64,000 nt of DNA from Siphonodentalium dalli (Eukaryota > Mollusca > Scaphopoda > Gadilida > Siphonodentaliidae): positions 249,437,582-249,501,581 of the forward strand of contig CP136061.1 of the NCBI GenBank assembly GCA_032622095.1, read 5' to 3'. Position numbers and translations under genes: made by a program. Under the pieces are notes generated by a model. That model saw nothing but the letters and a program-made list of their open reading frames with translations, searched no databases and had not been told where the DNA came from. This document shows, piece by piece, positions 12,833 to 23,734 of the stretch (positions within the stretch are counted from its first letter, which is position 1; each line of letters opens with the position of its first letter).

Positions 12833-14857
12833 TTAATTTGGTATCGCCACCATGGATGAGCCATGTTTTACTCCCGAAGCTGAAGAAATCGTAATTTAGG
12901 GGCGTCAAATGGGATTATGCATATTAACATTTTATACTATAGTACCAGTTCGTGTGCTGTAATGAATTCGGTAATATTAGCCAGTGTGTGTTGTCATTGC
13001 CAACAAAATCACCTAACCTTCGTGACCATGACACATACGCGTGCAAAGTCAACCCGTTCAGAAGTATCGTGTCAACGTCTGCCGTCTACTAAACGTGTGG
13101 CGAAGAATAATCCTATCTTCTGCTAAACGAATGACCAATCAGCGCTGTGCAGCAGAGATTTTCCGTAGCGGAATGATTTTAATTTTATTGAAGCCAATTG
13201 TGGCTTCTTGTACTCGCATGTGTCCCGTAGCTAGTGGAGAGTGATATATTGGCCGTGTAACGGGAACAAAATCAGGAGTCCATAAGTTTTGATAACTTTA
13301 TATTTGTATAAGTCTCTGCCGGGAAGCACTGTGTAAACAGGTTATGAAGAGGTGTTGCTGGTAGGTAAGTTCCGGGTGAAGTGCCGTTCTGTCTCTCAAG
13401 AACGGGTAGTTATTTTCTAGTATCGGTGGTATCATGTGTCCATATAAGGTCTGAGGTATCATGATATACATGTTATCTATACGTTCACTATAGCGTATAT
13501 CACACTATTGTTACTGGAGTATTCTATTGTTCTACCCATACCCGTGTTGTACAATGAATGCAACCAGTCATAGGCAATTAAGGTATGCTCTTATTAATTA
13601 TGTGCATGTGTACGCTCGTATGCATCAATTCATATGCCTCGCATGTTACACGGTGCTTACCACTACATGATTAACCATATCAATACAACAGCGGGGAATG
13701 GAAGATTATCCCAGATCCGGGAACACATCAAACTCTATCTATCATACTATCTTGTGTACTATCGGACACATGCCGTGGTTGGAACAGAACGGAAATTCAA
13801 CATGCATGCATCATTCGTCGTGGTACTGATATGTGGATGAGCACAATGTGGCACATAAACAGCATAGAGTTGTCCTCCTTCATTAATGTTTAGGTTTTCT
13901 ACACCAAATGTGTAGCCCTGCTACACAATCATTATAATCAATTTTGATCTTAAACATATTTGTGTAGTATATGTGTAGTTTCATATTCATACACAAATTG
14001 TGTAACAATTTTTACACATAAATGGGTAAATTTATACAGATTTATACACAACTGTGTGCATAAAATCAACGCATATCCCTCTTACATATTGTGTAGGTTC
14101 TTACACACAAAGTTCGTAGACAAGAAATGTAAGTTCAGTAGTCCGACCTGTGGGTATATTATTAAAGATAAATGCATATTTATATGTTAAAACTTTCATG
14201 GCGTATAGTGGTATGTAGTATTTTGTTCTGTACTGTGTGAGATTTTGTTTTATATTAACAATCCAGGGTCGTGGCGTAATTGCATAATATTAGTATTATT
14301 TCAACAATCATAACAAAAGTCTAAGGGCAGTAATCGCCATGAAAGTTATAACAAATAAATCCTTATATATTATTTATACTATACCCACAAATCGGAATTC
14401 TGAACTTACAATCCTTGTCTACGATCTATGTAGATTGCATGCTGAAAAAAAAAATTCTCAAACAATATGGCCGTCATGCAGCAGAAGTTATGAATCTGAA
14501 AGTACCACAATGCGCATGCTCTACGATCTTACACAATTGTGTGTAACAGAATATACACAATATGTATAGAATGGCCCTTTGTCCATGTAGTTATATGTAA
14601 AACTATACATTGATGTGTGTGTTAATATATATAGCCAATATTGAGCGTAGAGTCGGAGGTATTGGCCCACTCTTGGCGTTGCCCTTCTTTGTCATTGGGA
14701 TTCGTGTTTTGAGGTATTGGAGCTGATAAAATTAGTCATTTATGATATCATTTAATGACAACAAATAAACACATGTCAATTATAGTGCTGATAAATACGT
14801 AGGAGTGTAACTCAGTGAATGGTCACCTTTCACATAATGAACTACTACACATGGTTT

Positions 14858-14949
14858 AAACCTACAGTGACGGTCCAACCAAACCTACAGTGACGGTCCA
14901 ACCAAACCTACAGTGACGGTCCAACCAAACCTACAGTGACGGTCCAACC
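14858..14949. repeat. 23-bp tandem repeat, four units (copy III)
   Basis: Same four units as at 8483-8574, with unchanged copy number, in keeping with very recent duplication. Confidence 0.95.
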
Positions 14950-15967
14950 AAACCGGGTCTAAGTGGGCGTTTCGGTAGCTGGCTGATTAGAAGAGCATGC
15001 AATGGAACTACAATTACCAGGCGGTCCACAAGCAGGTCGGTAGAATGATTATTTGCCCGCCGTCAATTAGTGAGAAGATGCACACGCTTATAACAACCCT
15101 CGTGTCATAATAAATAAATTGTGATATGATAGTACCAAGCCGCCACTCTCACATTATAGACACATCTCAATCAATCAGCCCCGCCAATTTAAACACCCTT
15201 GCTGGACCGTCGAATGATATGGTTTTGTTGCCAAAAAAAAACGCAATACAAAAAATCGCAATATACAAAATAACTTATCCCCGCACACGATTGTTTAGCT
15301 TGACAACATAGAGACACTATTACTGAAATGTAAGCTGGTCTGGCTGACCTGAGGTATCGGGTTTAAACCACTGATTTAGTTGTAAAACCTAAATGTTTGT
15401 GTAACCAAGTTAAAACCGAATATGAAGAAGTGTGTTTTCAAAATACATTAACGTATCTGGCCCTGCGTGTTTGTAAACTGACATGATAACATGTGTGTTA
15501 AAATCATCGAACAAACAAGATATCACGATGAAGAGTCAGATGAATTCATTTTATACCATAATTTGCTATGCTATTGTGTGTGTAACACCTATTTTGTAAT
15601 TTTCATATTTACACCCTACTGTGGGTAGGCCTATACATCATAGTTCATATATGTTGTTGTTATATCAATTAAATATGAGGAGAATTGCCTACATTTCAAT
15701 AAAAAGTAACTGAATGGTGTTATATGCACTATGAAACAGATGACTGGGTTTATCAAGTGACTGATGGCTTGGATACAATCTGACGTCATGACGTAAATGT
15801 GTGCATCACTACGCGTGACGCACGTTACTTATAGCGTCGTGTGTGTCTCTCTCGTTGATGATGCATTCTAAAAGTAAACAGCAGAGTAGTTTAATTCGCA
15901 AAACAAATCAAAACTAACAATTATGGCATAAATAAAATACATCCATAGCAGCCGATAGTACTAAATG

Positions 15968-16045
15968 TTCACCACTCGTGGTATTGTGGTTTTAACCACT
16001 CGCCAAAAGGCTTGTGGTTAAAACCACAATACCACCCGTGGTGAA
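15968..16045. repeat. 78-bp hairpin in the predicted 3' UTR (copy IV)
   Basis: Same palindrome next to the probable ancestral exon 6. Confidence 0.9.
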
Positions 16046-16091
16046 AATTTGGTGCTCTCGGCTAAAACGGTGTATTCTATAGATATCAGCG

Positions 16092-16271
16092 CTATCCCGC
16101 TGGAGGGGTGTATAGCCTAATCTGACTGTTAATCCAATCAATGTATGACGAAACGCGTGTGTAAACGTTCGGAAAATTGGGCGTGTTGCATGCATAGCTC
16201 CCCCACGATGTGATTCCTGCCAGAACGTAAGATCCCCGTCTGAAGCACACCAATGGACTTCCGGAGTCGCC
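16092..16271 (-). CDS. Protease exon 6 (copy IV): catalytic Ser exon and stop
   Basis: The acceptor CTGTTTCAG is followed in phase 0 by GDSGSP, with Ser317 as catalytic serine, then 53 more codons and TAG. C323 and C342 complete the S1 disulfides. The segment [10 protein letters not shown] and then [15 protein letters not shown] match the C-terminal strand and helix of the family. SWG gives Gly216; the residue before VYT gives Asn226, unlike the Gly of trypsins. Position 197 is Ser (GDSGSP rather than GDSGGP), as in some invertebrate members. This is the copy nearest exon 5, so the first that a transcript would reach. Its flank differs from the other copies by about ten changes in 1.7 kb, while the 180 coding bases are the same. 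Confidence 0.95.
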   Translation of the reverse strand, partial: GDSGSPLVCFRRGSYVLAGITSWGSYACNTPNFPNVYTRVSSYIDWINSQIRLYTPPAG

Positions 16272-16375
16272 CTGAAACAGAGATCACAAAGAAACATCAT
16301 ATACGTACATCAGTACATGAGAGCTAATTTTATCAATACATATAGCTACTAGCAATTATTAATTAAAAGAGCTAA

Positions 16376-16905
16376 GATTAAAGGTGGATTATCTCTTCCG
16401 CAACATGGTCTATATAGTTTCCTGGGTTTGAAATAATGAATACGAATCGAAGACCTCTGTCCTGAAACGCGTCTATCAATTATTATTGATTTTATTTGGA
16501 ATTTTGTTCGTATAAAATAACTCTGTGCCGTTCAATGATGGTCCCTGATATTCACGGCCGTCTTTTTTATTTTAGTTTTGTAGTTATTTTCAGTTATTTT
16601 AATCATTGACAATATGCTACACTGTAGGTCTTATTTACTTGATTCGCACTTAATATTACAATATATACACTCAATCGGAGACTTTTTGCGCCTCGCATTG
16701 ATTCGGAGCACCGTACTGGAGGCCTCTATATAAAAGTTATATATATAGAACAAATAAGTGTCCCATTAATTGAATAAAATATTATCGAAAAAAAAAATCA
16801 ATATTAATTGATAGAACCGTTTCCGGGCAGGGATTTCCTTTTCAAGCGTATTATTTCATACCCAGATAAACTATTTAAAATTTGTTATTTAAAGAGACAA
16901 TCCAT
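16376..16905. mobile_element. M1-family MITE, both ends present
   Basis: The left end resembles AAAGGTGGATTATCTC and the right end the inverse, with conserved inner motifs (GAATCGAAGACC..., AATATTGATTTTATTT...). The centre differs from other copies. The boundary of duplication copy IV (16779) lies inside it. The family uses TTAA-like flanks at other sites. Confidence 0.55.
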
Positions 16906-17660
16906 CTTTCATAATAAAGATAGCAAAGTTTATTAATAAAGCTAACAAAGTTTTTTAACAAAGATAGATCAGTTTATCAATAAAAATAACTAATTTAATA
17001 ATAAATATAGCTAAGTTTATCAATAAAGCTAACTAAGTTTATTAATACATATAGCTAAGTTGATCATCAAAGAAAGCTAAGTTTTTGTTTTTTACTAAAG
17101 AGAGTTAAGTGTATTAACAAAGATAGTTAAGTTTATTAATAAAGATAGCTACGTTTATTAATAGTGATAACTTTTATTTATTAATAAAGATAGTTAATTT
17201 TATCAATACAGATGGTTAAGTTTATTAATAAAGATATCTAAGTTTATTATCAAAGATAGCTAAGTGTTTTTAATAAAGAGAGTTAAGTTTATTCATAATG
17301 ATAATTAAGTATATAAATAGAGATAGTTAAGTCCATTAATACAGATGGTTAAGTTTATTGATAAAGATATTTATTAATACAGATAGTTAAGTTTTTAAAT
17401 AAAGATAGCCAAGTGTTTTAACACAGATAGTTAAGTTTATTCATAATGATAATTAAGTTTATATATACAGATAGTTAAGTTTATTATTACAGTAGCTAAA
17501 TTCATTAATAAAGATAGCAACGTTTACTAATACAGATAGTTAAGTGTATTAATGAAAATAGCTAAGTTTATTAATATAGATACTTAACTTTATTAATAAA
17601 GATAGTTAAGTTTATTAATAAAGATAGCTACGGTAATAATACAATTAGATTAGTTAATTA
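16906..17660. repeat. AT-rich degenerate satellite, GATAGYTAAGTTTATTAATA type
   Basis: About 30 degenerate units of 17-23 bases made of AAAGATAG, TTAAG and TTTATTAATA blocks. No gene is seen. It lies in intron 5 of the protease. Confidence 0.85.
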
Positions 17661-17682
17661 TTGAAGAGCTAAGTTGATTTAA

Positions 17683-18075
17683 CCCTTTACCCAACAGAAC
17701 GGCCCTGTGCCAATGCATTCTCTTATATATGCGAGTCGACCATAGGTCGTCTCGCATATATAAGAGAATGCATTGGCTTAACACATTAAAAATTATAAAA
17801 TTGTTAAAGAATGCAAGAAAAAATGGTAAAAAGTGTTTAAAAAAAAGATTTTTTTAGGCCAATGCATTCTCTTATATATGCGAGGCGACCTATGGTCGAC
17901 TCGCATATATAAGAGAATGCATTGGCACAGGGCATAACTGTAACTATCACAATGTGGTCAATGAGCCGGTTCCAATGATATCCATATTTGTATGGTTCTA
18001 TTGAGACAGACCGAAGATATTTTAGGCTGTTGAAGCTTTATTTGGCCGGTTTTGGCCGGTTTGTTGGGTAAAGGG
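17683..18075. mobile_element. MITE B, piggyBac-like, with two copies of the 66-bp palindrome
   Basis: Terminal inverted repeats are CCCTTTACCCAACA and the flanks are TTAA (17679-17682 and 18076-18079). It is 393 bp, with palindromes at 17710-17776 and 17859-17925 in opposite orientation. The TIRs differ from MITE A after the first six bases. Confidence 0.8.
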
Positions 18076-18079
18076 TTAA

Positions 18080-19107
18080 CAAAGTTTAAAATTAGTTGAT
18101 TAAAGCAAGATTGACTAATCAAGATAGATGTGTTGATTCAAGATAATCAATTGATTAATCCAAATAACTGAGATGATCTGATTAATCACGTTAGAATGGC
18201 TAACCAAGTTGGTTAATCCTCAGACATACGTTCTACCAAATTTCCCGGTATTTAAAAATTGATTTTCTCTAAATCTATCAGAAATTTCTTTTTGCCCAAG
18301 CGATTATTGTGACACAATATTTAAAGTGATGTGAAACACTCAGTAGGGTGATCAAATAGAAATGAGAATAATCTTGTTCAAAGTAGTTATTTTTACAAAT
18401 ATTATATCTAAATTGACAACACACACCGTCATTCTTATGTATTAATTAAATGCAGTGACTGCCGATGGCGAAATCGTTTTCGTTAGTTTATCGCCGATTG
18501 AAGCGTCCCTATTCGAGTAGTAAATATTTACAATTTAGCGCAGTTCAGACAATATTTTCTATGGAGTAGTACGGTCGATTTGCTTGAAATTTTCGGTGAT
18601 GTTAGTGGATTGCTACATTCCACCAGTTGGCATAGTACCTGGATACTAACTTATCAGTTTCACACACCCGAACAAGTACATAATATGTCTTTAAGATATT
18701 GTTGATCAATGAAAAATTGAGCTGAGATTATTTCTGGGTTATGGGTTCATAATTAAGTTGCGCGCGTCAGACAGAAGGAGTCAGAGCGGTGTGTATGCTT
18801 AACTAATGCAATGGTAGGCGTAGGTGTGCATGAAAATGAAATTATGTAAATAGATGCTGCGTGTGTTGTGTTATCATTCTACTTCTTATTCGTATAGATA
18901 TGACATATTTATACTTTTTGTGTGGTCATGTTTTCTATTTGTATATATGTTAAATGTTCGTGATTGTATTCGACATCTCTTCATTATATGGAGGAAAAAT
19001 AAAGATATATATATATATATAACAACACTGGCATAATTCCAGTTGATTGCTCCCTGCTTGAGTGGACCACACTGCATATCAAAATCTGTTTTCATTCGGC
19101 TGGAGAG
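18080..19107. other. Intron 5 sequence with an R2-type dispersed repeat
   Basis: Bases 18320-18690 match 25250-26020, a dispersed repeat that at the second site carries an inserted MITE. The remainder is AT-rich with a short (TA)n run near 19010. No coding sequence is recognised. Confidence 0.6.
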
Positions 19108-19192
19108 GTTTCGGTGGCTCAGTCGGTTAGGGATACAGCTCCAAGCCGTCTCCAACGCTGGCGATGAGGGTTCAAATCCAGATGTTTCCACC
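19108..19192 (+). mobile_element. tRNA-derived SINE head
   Basis: An A box TGGCTCAGTCGG (19115-19126) and a B box GGTTCAAATCC (19169-19179) are spaced as in a tRNA gene. The acceptor and T stems do not pair, so it is not a functional tRNA; a SINE promoter region or tRNA pseudogene is more likely. Confidence 0.6.
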
Positions 19193-19706
19193 ATGGACTT
19201 TTTAACTCGAAATCGTTGGCCGGTCGTTTACCGTACACTGTCGACGCGATGCGAGTTATTTTAGGGAATTGCAGCAAGCTATAGCGATGGACAACACATT
19301 TCTGGTTTTCAGCGGATGTATCTTCGCGGATGTCTCATTGTTGCAGTATGTACCTTTTATGACCGCGTTAGTTGCATTCGATGTTTAAGTATGAACGATG
19401 GCTGGGCCACTTGATTTTATTGCGGGAACACAATGCATATTATAACAGCTAACTGTGCTGATGTTGTATGTCTCAGTTGGAATGTAGAATAAAGGTCGTA
19501 TTGCGAAGTATCGGGCGTGTATTTAATCCGATTAGTAATTTTTTGGTCCGCATTTAGAGGCTTTCTGGCGTGGTGAATGAGACACATGCAGTAAATAAGC
19601 CGTAGTTTTTGTAATAATTTGACGGATTCGTTGTTTTAACGGAATTCTGAGGTGGTGCATTCATGAAAACATTATATTTTATATTATATACACTCCTTGT
19701 GCTCAC
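19193..19706. other. Intron 5 sequence with a dispersed repeat
   Basis: Bases 19550-19680 match 23379-23560 and partly 22300-22355 (shared AACGGAATTCTGAGG), a dispersed repeat of unknown class. Nothing else is recognised before exon 5. Confidence 0.5.
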
Positions 19707-19837
19707 CTTACAAACGCCCTCCTCTCCGTTGCCAACACATATATGTTTTGAAGAGATATAGGTCCCCCATTTGTTCCGACACGTGTTCCTGCTCACCAGC
19801 GATACCCTCAGTTCTTGTAGTACGTTACTATCTGCAC
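19707..19837 (-). CDS. Protease exon 5: penultimate S1 exon with pocket base
   Basis: The acceptor ATGTTTCAG, then GT completing Gly271, 43 codons, and the donor TGTAAG|GTGAGC in phase 0 define this 131-bp exon. SNVLQELRVSLVSRNTC and HICVGNG are typical of the family and carry C290 and C304, a standard pair. The exon ends EEGVCK, where C313 is position 191 (chymotrypsin numbering). The residue two before it, position 189 at the bottom of the specificity pocket, is Gly rather than the Asp of trypsins or Ser of chymotrypsins. The next exon starts exactly with GDSGSP. The first 20 or so bases of the exon, with the acceptor, form the unit of a 43-bp minisatellite that extends upstream. Confidence 0.95.
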
Positions 19838-20109
19838 CTGAAACATGAAGTGAGCTGGGTTAGTACGTTACTCTCTGTACCTGACACATGAATCGATTTC
19901 GTGTAGTACGTTACTATCTGCACCTGAAACATGAAGTGAGCTGGGTTAGTACGTTACTCTCTGTACCTGACACATGAATCGATTTCGTGTAGTACGTTAC
20001 TATCTGCACGTGAAACATTAATCGAGTTCGTGTATTACGTTACTATATGTACCTGACACATTAATCGAGCTGGTTTAGTACGTTACTATCTGCACCTGAA
20101 ACATGAAGT
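19818..20109. repeat. 43-bp minisatellite overlapping the exon 5 acceptor
   Basis: Seven units start at 19818, 19861, 19904, 19947, 19990, 20033 and 20076. On the transcript strand each contains a CAG acceptor-like site followed by GTRCAGAKAGTAACGTACTA, the first bases of exon 5. Units alternate between two subtypes, giving an 86-bp higher-order period. The most exon-proximal unit supplies the acceptor used in the gene model. Confidence 0.95.
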
Positions 20110-20159
20110 GATATACTCTTTGAACAAATGTGTATAGTTTCTACAAAATATGTCTTACA

Positions 20160-20645
20160 TTTTCTATCTCTTTAAATAACAAATTTGAAATAGTTTCCTG
20201 TGTATAAAATAATAAATATGAACAGAAGACCCCTGTCCGGAAAGGCTTCTATCAATTAATATTGATTTTATTTCGAATATTTTATTGGGCTATTTGTCTA
20301 TTTTTAGAACAGACCATTCGGATGATACCATATAGCGATAGAGAGCATTATGCTGTTCATATGGCTACGTACCGAACTGTCCCAGATTGATTGGTTGTAT
20401 TGTTTTATTCCATAGTTATAAGCGATAATAAGTATAATTAATGTATATTTGTGACAAAATTACACAATAAAAGTTCTGGTCTCTGTAACCACTATTGCTC
20501 GTTAGCTAAGCAACCACACCAGAAAATATTCGAAATAAAATGAATATTCGCATTTCCGGACAGTACTCTTCGATTCAGATATAATATTTTATACCCCTAT
20601 AACTATATATTACATGTTTACAAAGAGATAATCCACCTTTAACAA
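20160..20645. mobile_element. M1-family MITE in intron 4
   Basis: It has the family end AGATAATCCACCTTTAA on the right and a diverged left end, with the shared inner block ACCATTCGGATGATACCATATAGCG. Other copies or fragments lie at 29017-29185, 35236-35545, 39700-40108 and 49374-50424. It is non-coding. Confidence 0.65.
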
Positions 20646-20880
20646 AATAGTATAGAAATGACATATGTGTCAGTGGAATATTCTCAACATTGCAAATGAA
20701 TGGATATTTGAGTATATTATATATAGTTAGTAGATGACGAAAAGGTCGATATATACCTGAACTCCCTTTCTACGAGCATAATATGTCACACAAAGACATT
20801 GAAATAATGCAAAATACAACTAAGAACAGGATGTTTGGGTCCCAGACAAAACAACATCTATTTCCATGACATGGAATAGA

Positions 20881-21016
20881 AAAGAGCGTTCCGTGTTAGT
20901 CTATTCCCGATATGGTAGAAATAAAGAGCGTTCCGTGTTAGTCTATTCCCGATATGGTAGAAATAAAGAGCGTTCCATTTTAGTCTATTCCCGATATGGT
21001 AGAAATAAAGAGCGTT
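20881..21016. repeat. 42-bp tandem repeat, about 3.3 units
   Basis: Units begin AAAGAGCGTTCC and contain TATTCCCGATATGG. A single related unit occurs in reverse near 32430. Confidence 0.9.
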
Positions 21017-21114
21017 TGTCTCACTTCTGTGCGAATAATTGAAAACAGCTGGAAAATTGCTTTGACCATGAACTTATTATCTAAACATTTCACACCAATG
21101 AATAGTAATCCATC

Positions 21115-21610
21115 TGTAGTTATATAAGGATTAACTGTCATGTGGACTGTTTTTATGGAGATGTAACGGTGAGGTAAGTGGACATAACTTGTGTAAAACC
21201 CGAAGGGTTTTACATACAAGTTATGTCCACTTACCTCACCGTTACATCTCCATAAAAATAGTCCACATGACAGTTAATCCTTATATTTATATACATTTAG
21301 CGAAAAAGCCACTTTTGTAAATAAAGTGTATCGTGACAAAATACCCAATAGCACCCTTGGCAAAAGTTAATAGGAACAATTTCTCTTCATGTTGAAACCC
21401 GATGATGTATTAAGTCAATCCTGCGCGAGTCAAAATGCGCCCAAAGCACTACGCGTTCGTCTTTCCAAACCTAATGACGTATCGATGGTGTTATTAGCTT
21501 GGTGTCATTAGGCGTTGCGCATTCACCGAGAAATAACTGCAACTAGCCACGTGGGCGCCGACCAATCAGAATGCTGGATTTAGTGATGACAACACTTAGT
21601 GTGTAAATAT
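21115..21610. mobile_element. Foldback element with a 79-base-arm hairpin, copy 1
   Basis: Bases 21121-21290 form a near-perfect hairpin with tip ACCCGAAGGGT; the following 300 bases (to the stretch ending GATGACAACACTTAGT) match the element at 33828-34335. The class is unknown. It lies in intron 4. Confidence 0.7.
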
Positions 21611-22462
21611 ACATGTATAATTGGATTGGATGATCCATTTAGGTATGTTTACATTGATGTAGATCTGTATACAGTTCTACACGAATACTAGTGTAAACCG
21701 GTTGATATAGAAATGCACACAGAAAGAAAACGGTATTCGTTCGTGTGAGCAAAAATCGTATCCGTTATAAGTCACCGTCAAAACCGAGACATTAAGACAG
21801 GCAAATCTGATTTGATTAATGTTACTCGGGCTTGGCGAATATGCTTTCTTTGTCATTTCAACTCATGTAGTTCACAATGTGTAAGCGAGAACCTGTATGC
21901 TGGTGCCTGTGGTGACAAAGTACTTAAAGTAAAGTGTCTACTATACAGTATATCTTATTAATATTTGTTCTTCTTGGAGTTTGAAAATACCTTAGAACAC
22001 TCAGTGAACAACGGGGCGACCACAAAAGCATAGCATAACCATTATCAACTGGTGTAAAAATAAACTCTTTTGTCTGCTGATAGTTGATTCATTTTTTTTG
22101 TCTGGCGTAAACTGAGACGCCTCATTACGCCACCTGTGGTGTATCTAGCGGCTGATATTTTGATATTGCGTGGTGGACAGGATTCTTGTGGGGCTTTTAT
22201 TTATAGAGTTGGAAATTCCGTTTATTTAAAAGTCGGAACTACGCGACCAGTAGGCCAAGTCCAGTAAAACGGTTCGTTATAGGTGCTGGTTGTTATTGTT
22301 ATTTTAACGGAATTCTGAGTTGGTCATTCGCGAAACCAATATATTTTATATTCTATAATTAAAACCGTGGGTATATAATATATGATCCTCTTTATGGATA
22401 TTGTAGGAAGGTAAATTTAGTTAAAGCGGTGGGATATCTTGCAAGACAACACATATCGGTTT
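21611..22462. other. Intron 4 sequence without a recognised feature
   Basis: AT-rich sequence with no splice-bounded open frame that I could connect to the protease and no clear repeat, apart from a short fragment of the dispersed repeat near 22300-22355. Confidence 0.5.
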
Positions 22463-23080
22463 GCGCTATAACTGCTCAATGTTTTAAGGTGTTACACAAC
22501 GTCTGATAAAATTCGGGATTAATTAACCCTCAGACTGCCGAAACTGCCGACAATAAATTCGCTTGTTCATGTCCCTCGAAAATCAAACTTGCCTGTTTAG
22601 AGGTCCGATTTTCGTGGCTAATGGTGATAGAATCACAATTTTTCAGTCAAGTTCATGGATAAATTACAAATATTACACTTAATCGGCTTATGTCCGCGGC
22701 CATAAACCTGCGTTTTGATAACAATTTATTTGAGACAAACTGTTGCGCGGGTATCAATCGGCGCTTATCGGTTGAAGTTATTATAATCGTGCAGCCTGCA
22801 CGTGCAACAAGTGTTCAAATACAACAGAGAAAAAAATACTATGTCAAATAAATAACGTGATCAATGGACAGACAAGTTTCATTTCCGTGGGACACGAAAA
22901 AGCGAATTTAATGTCGTCAGTTTCGGCAGTCTGAGGGTTTTAATTAATCTCCTTTACGATATCCCGATAGGACTATGTTTACTCTATGTTCTCTGAAAAA
23001 AAATGGTGTGAATATTCCCGATAGAACTCTTTTTATCAGACGTTTTGTAACACATTAAAACATTGAGCAGTTAGCGCAAT
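22463..23080. mobile_element. Nested inverted-repeat element with an inserted TTAA MITE
   Basis: Outer arms 22463-22520 and 23015-23080 are inverted copies (GCTCAATGTTTTAAKGTGTT and the CGTCTGATAAAA block). Between them, 22527-22937 is a 411-bp element with inverted ends CCCTCAGACTGCCGAAACTG, flanked by TTAA on the left (22523-22526) and TTTTAA on the right. It is a third piggyBac-like MITE type here. Confidence 0.7.
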
Positions 23081-23734
23081 TTTCTGAAATTTCGGACTAT
23101 TTCGTCTATAAAAATACGATGAGCAACTGAAAATGTTTTTCAACATTCTGGAAGGGGTATATGTCCATGGTATATATGTTTAAAATTTCACGCATAAACT
23201 ATGACAGATAACAAAGTTATAATTAGTTTTATAGGCCCACCATAAATCCCCTATAATAAACGCATGCGGCCGTAAGCACATTGCTTTGCTGTGGATACTT
23301 TCGTTCCCAGCATGCATCATTCTCGCTATATGTAAAATGTCTATGAACAATGGCTGTGCCATGCACTCTTAGCTTTGATCCGCATTTAGAAGCATTCTGG
23401 TGTGGCGACTGAGAAACCTGCAGTAATTTATAAGCCGTAGTTTATTGTAATAATTTGAAGAATTACTTTTCTTAACGGAATTCTGAGGCGGTCCATTCAT
23501 GTAACCAATATATTTTATATTATGATTTATATTTATGGCTAATAATATGATCTTGGTGGCGTTACCATTTCTGACTATGGTTTTCTTGTAATGAATTGTC
23601 AATTACCAGAGCATGCAGTGGTGAGCGCGAGTTCACTATCAGTAATCATGTTGTGATCACAGCAGTCTGCGACACGTGACTTCACACAGATCTTGATACA
23701 CATCTATACAGCAATGTAAATACACCCTTAGTAA
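23081..23734. other. Intron 4 sequence with a dispersed repeat
   Basis: Bases 23379-23560 repeat the sequence at 19550-19680. The rest is unassigned; no gene is seen. Confidence 0.5.

Larger units (their letters stand above)
9188..15112. repeat. Segmental duplication copy III with a 316-bp deletion
   Basis: It matches copy II from 9257 onward at an offset of 6691, with only about four base differences seen (for example at 14088 and 14494). It lacks the bases equivalent to 7936-8251; the join is at an AT-rich stretch near 14626. It ends at 15112 inside a short match (TAATAAATAAATT) where copy IV begins. Contents are as in copy II up to the 23-bp tandem repeat. Confidence 0.9.
15113..16779. 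repeat. Segmental duplication copy IV, probable ancestral locus
   Basis: It matches 4130-5798 at an offset of 10983 with about ten differences. It contains the hairpin, exon 6 and the left part of an M1 MITE. The sequence just beyond its end (16783-16905) matches the right part of M1 copies elsewhere, so this locus seems to keep both ends of an element that is cut short in copies II and III. That makes copy IV the likely source. Confidence 0.8.

Noticed and set aside
19108-19192. tRNA gene candidate (also 38426-38515)
   Set aside because: A and B boxes are present but the acceptor stem does not pair and there is no clear anticodon arm, so I call SINE heads instead.
18886-19194. 102-codon minus-strand frame over the SINE head
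   Set aside because: It reads antisense through a tRNA-derived sequence and a TA run, a common source of spurious frames.
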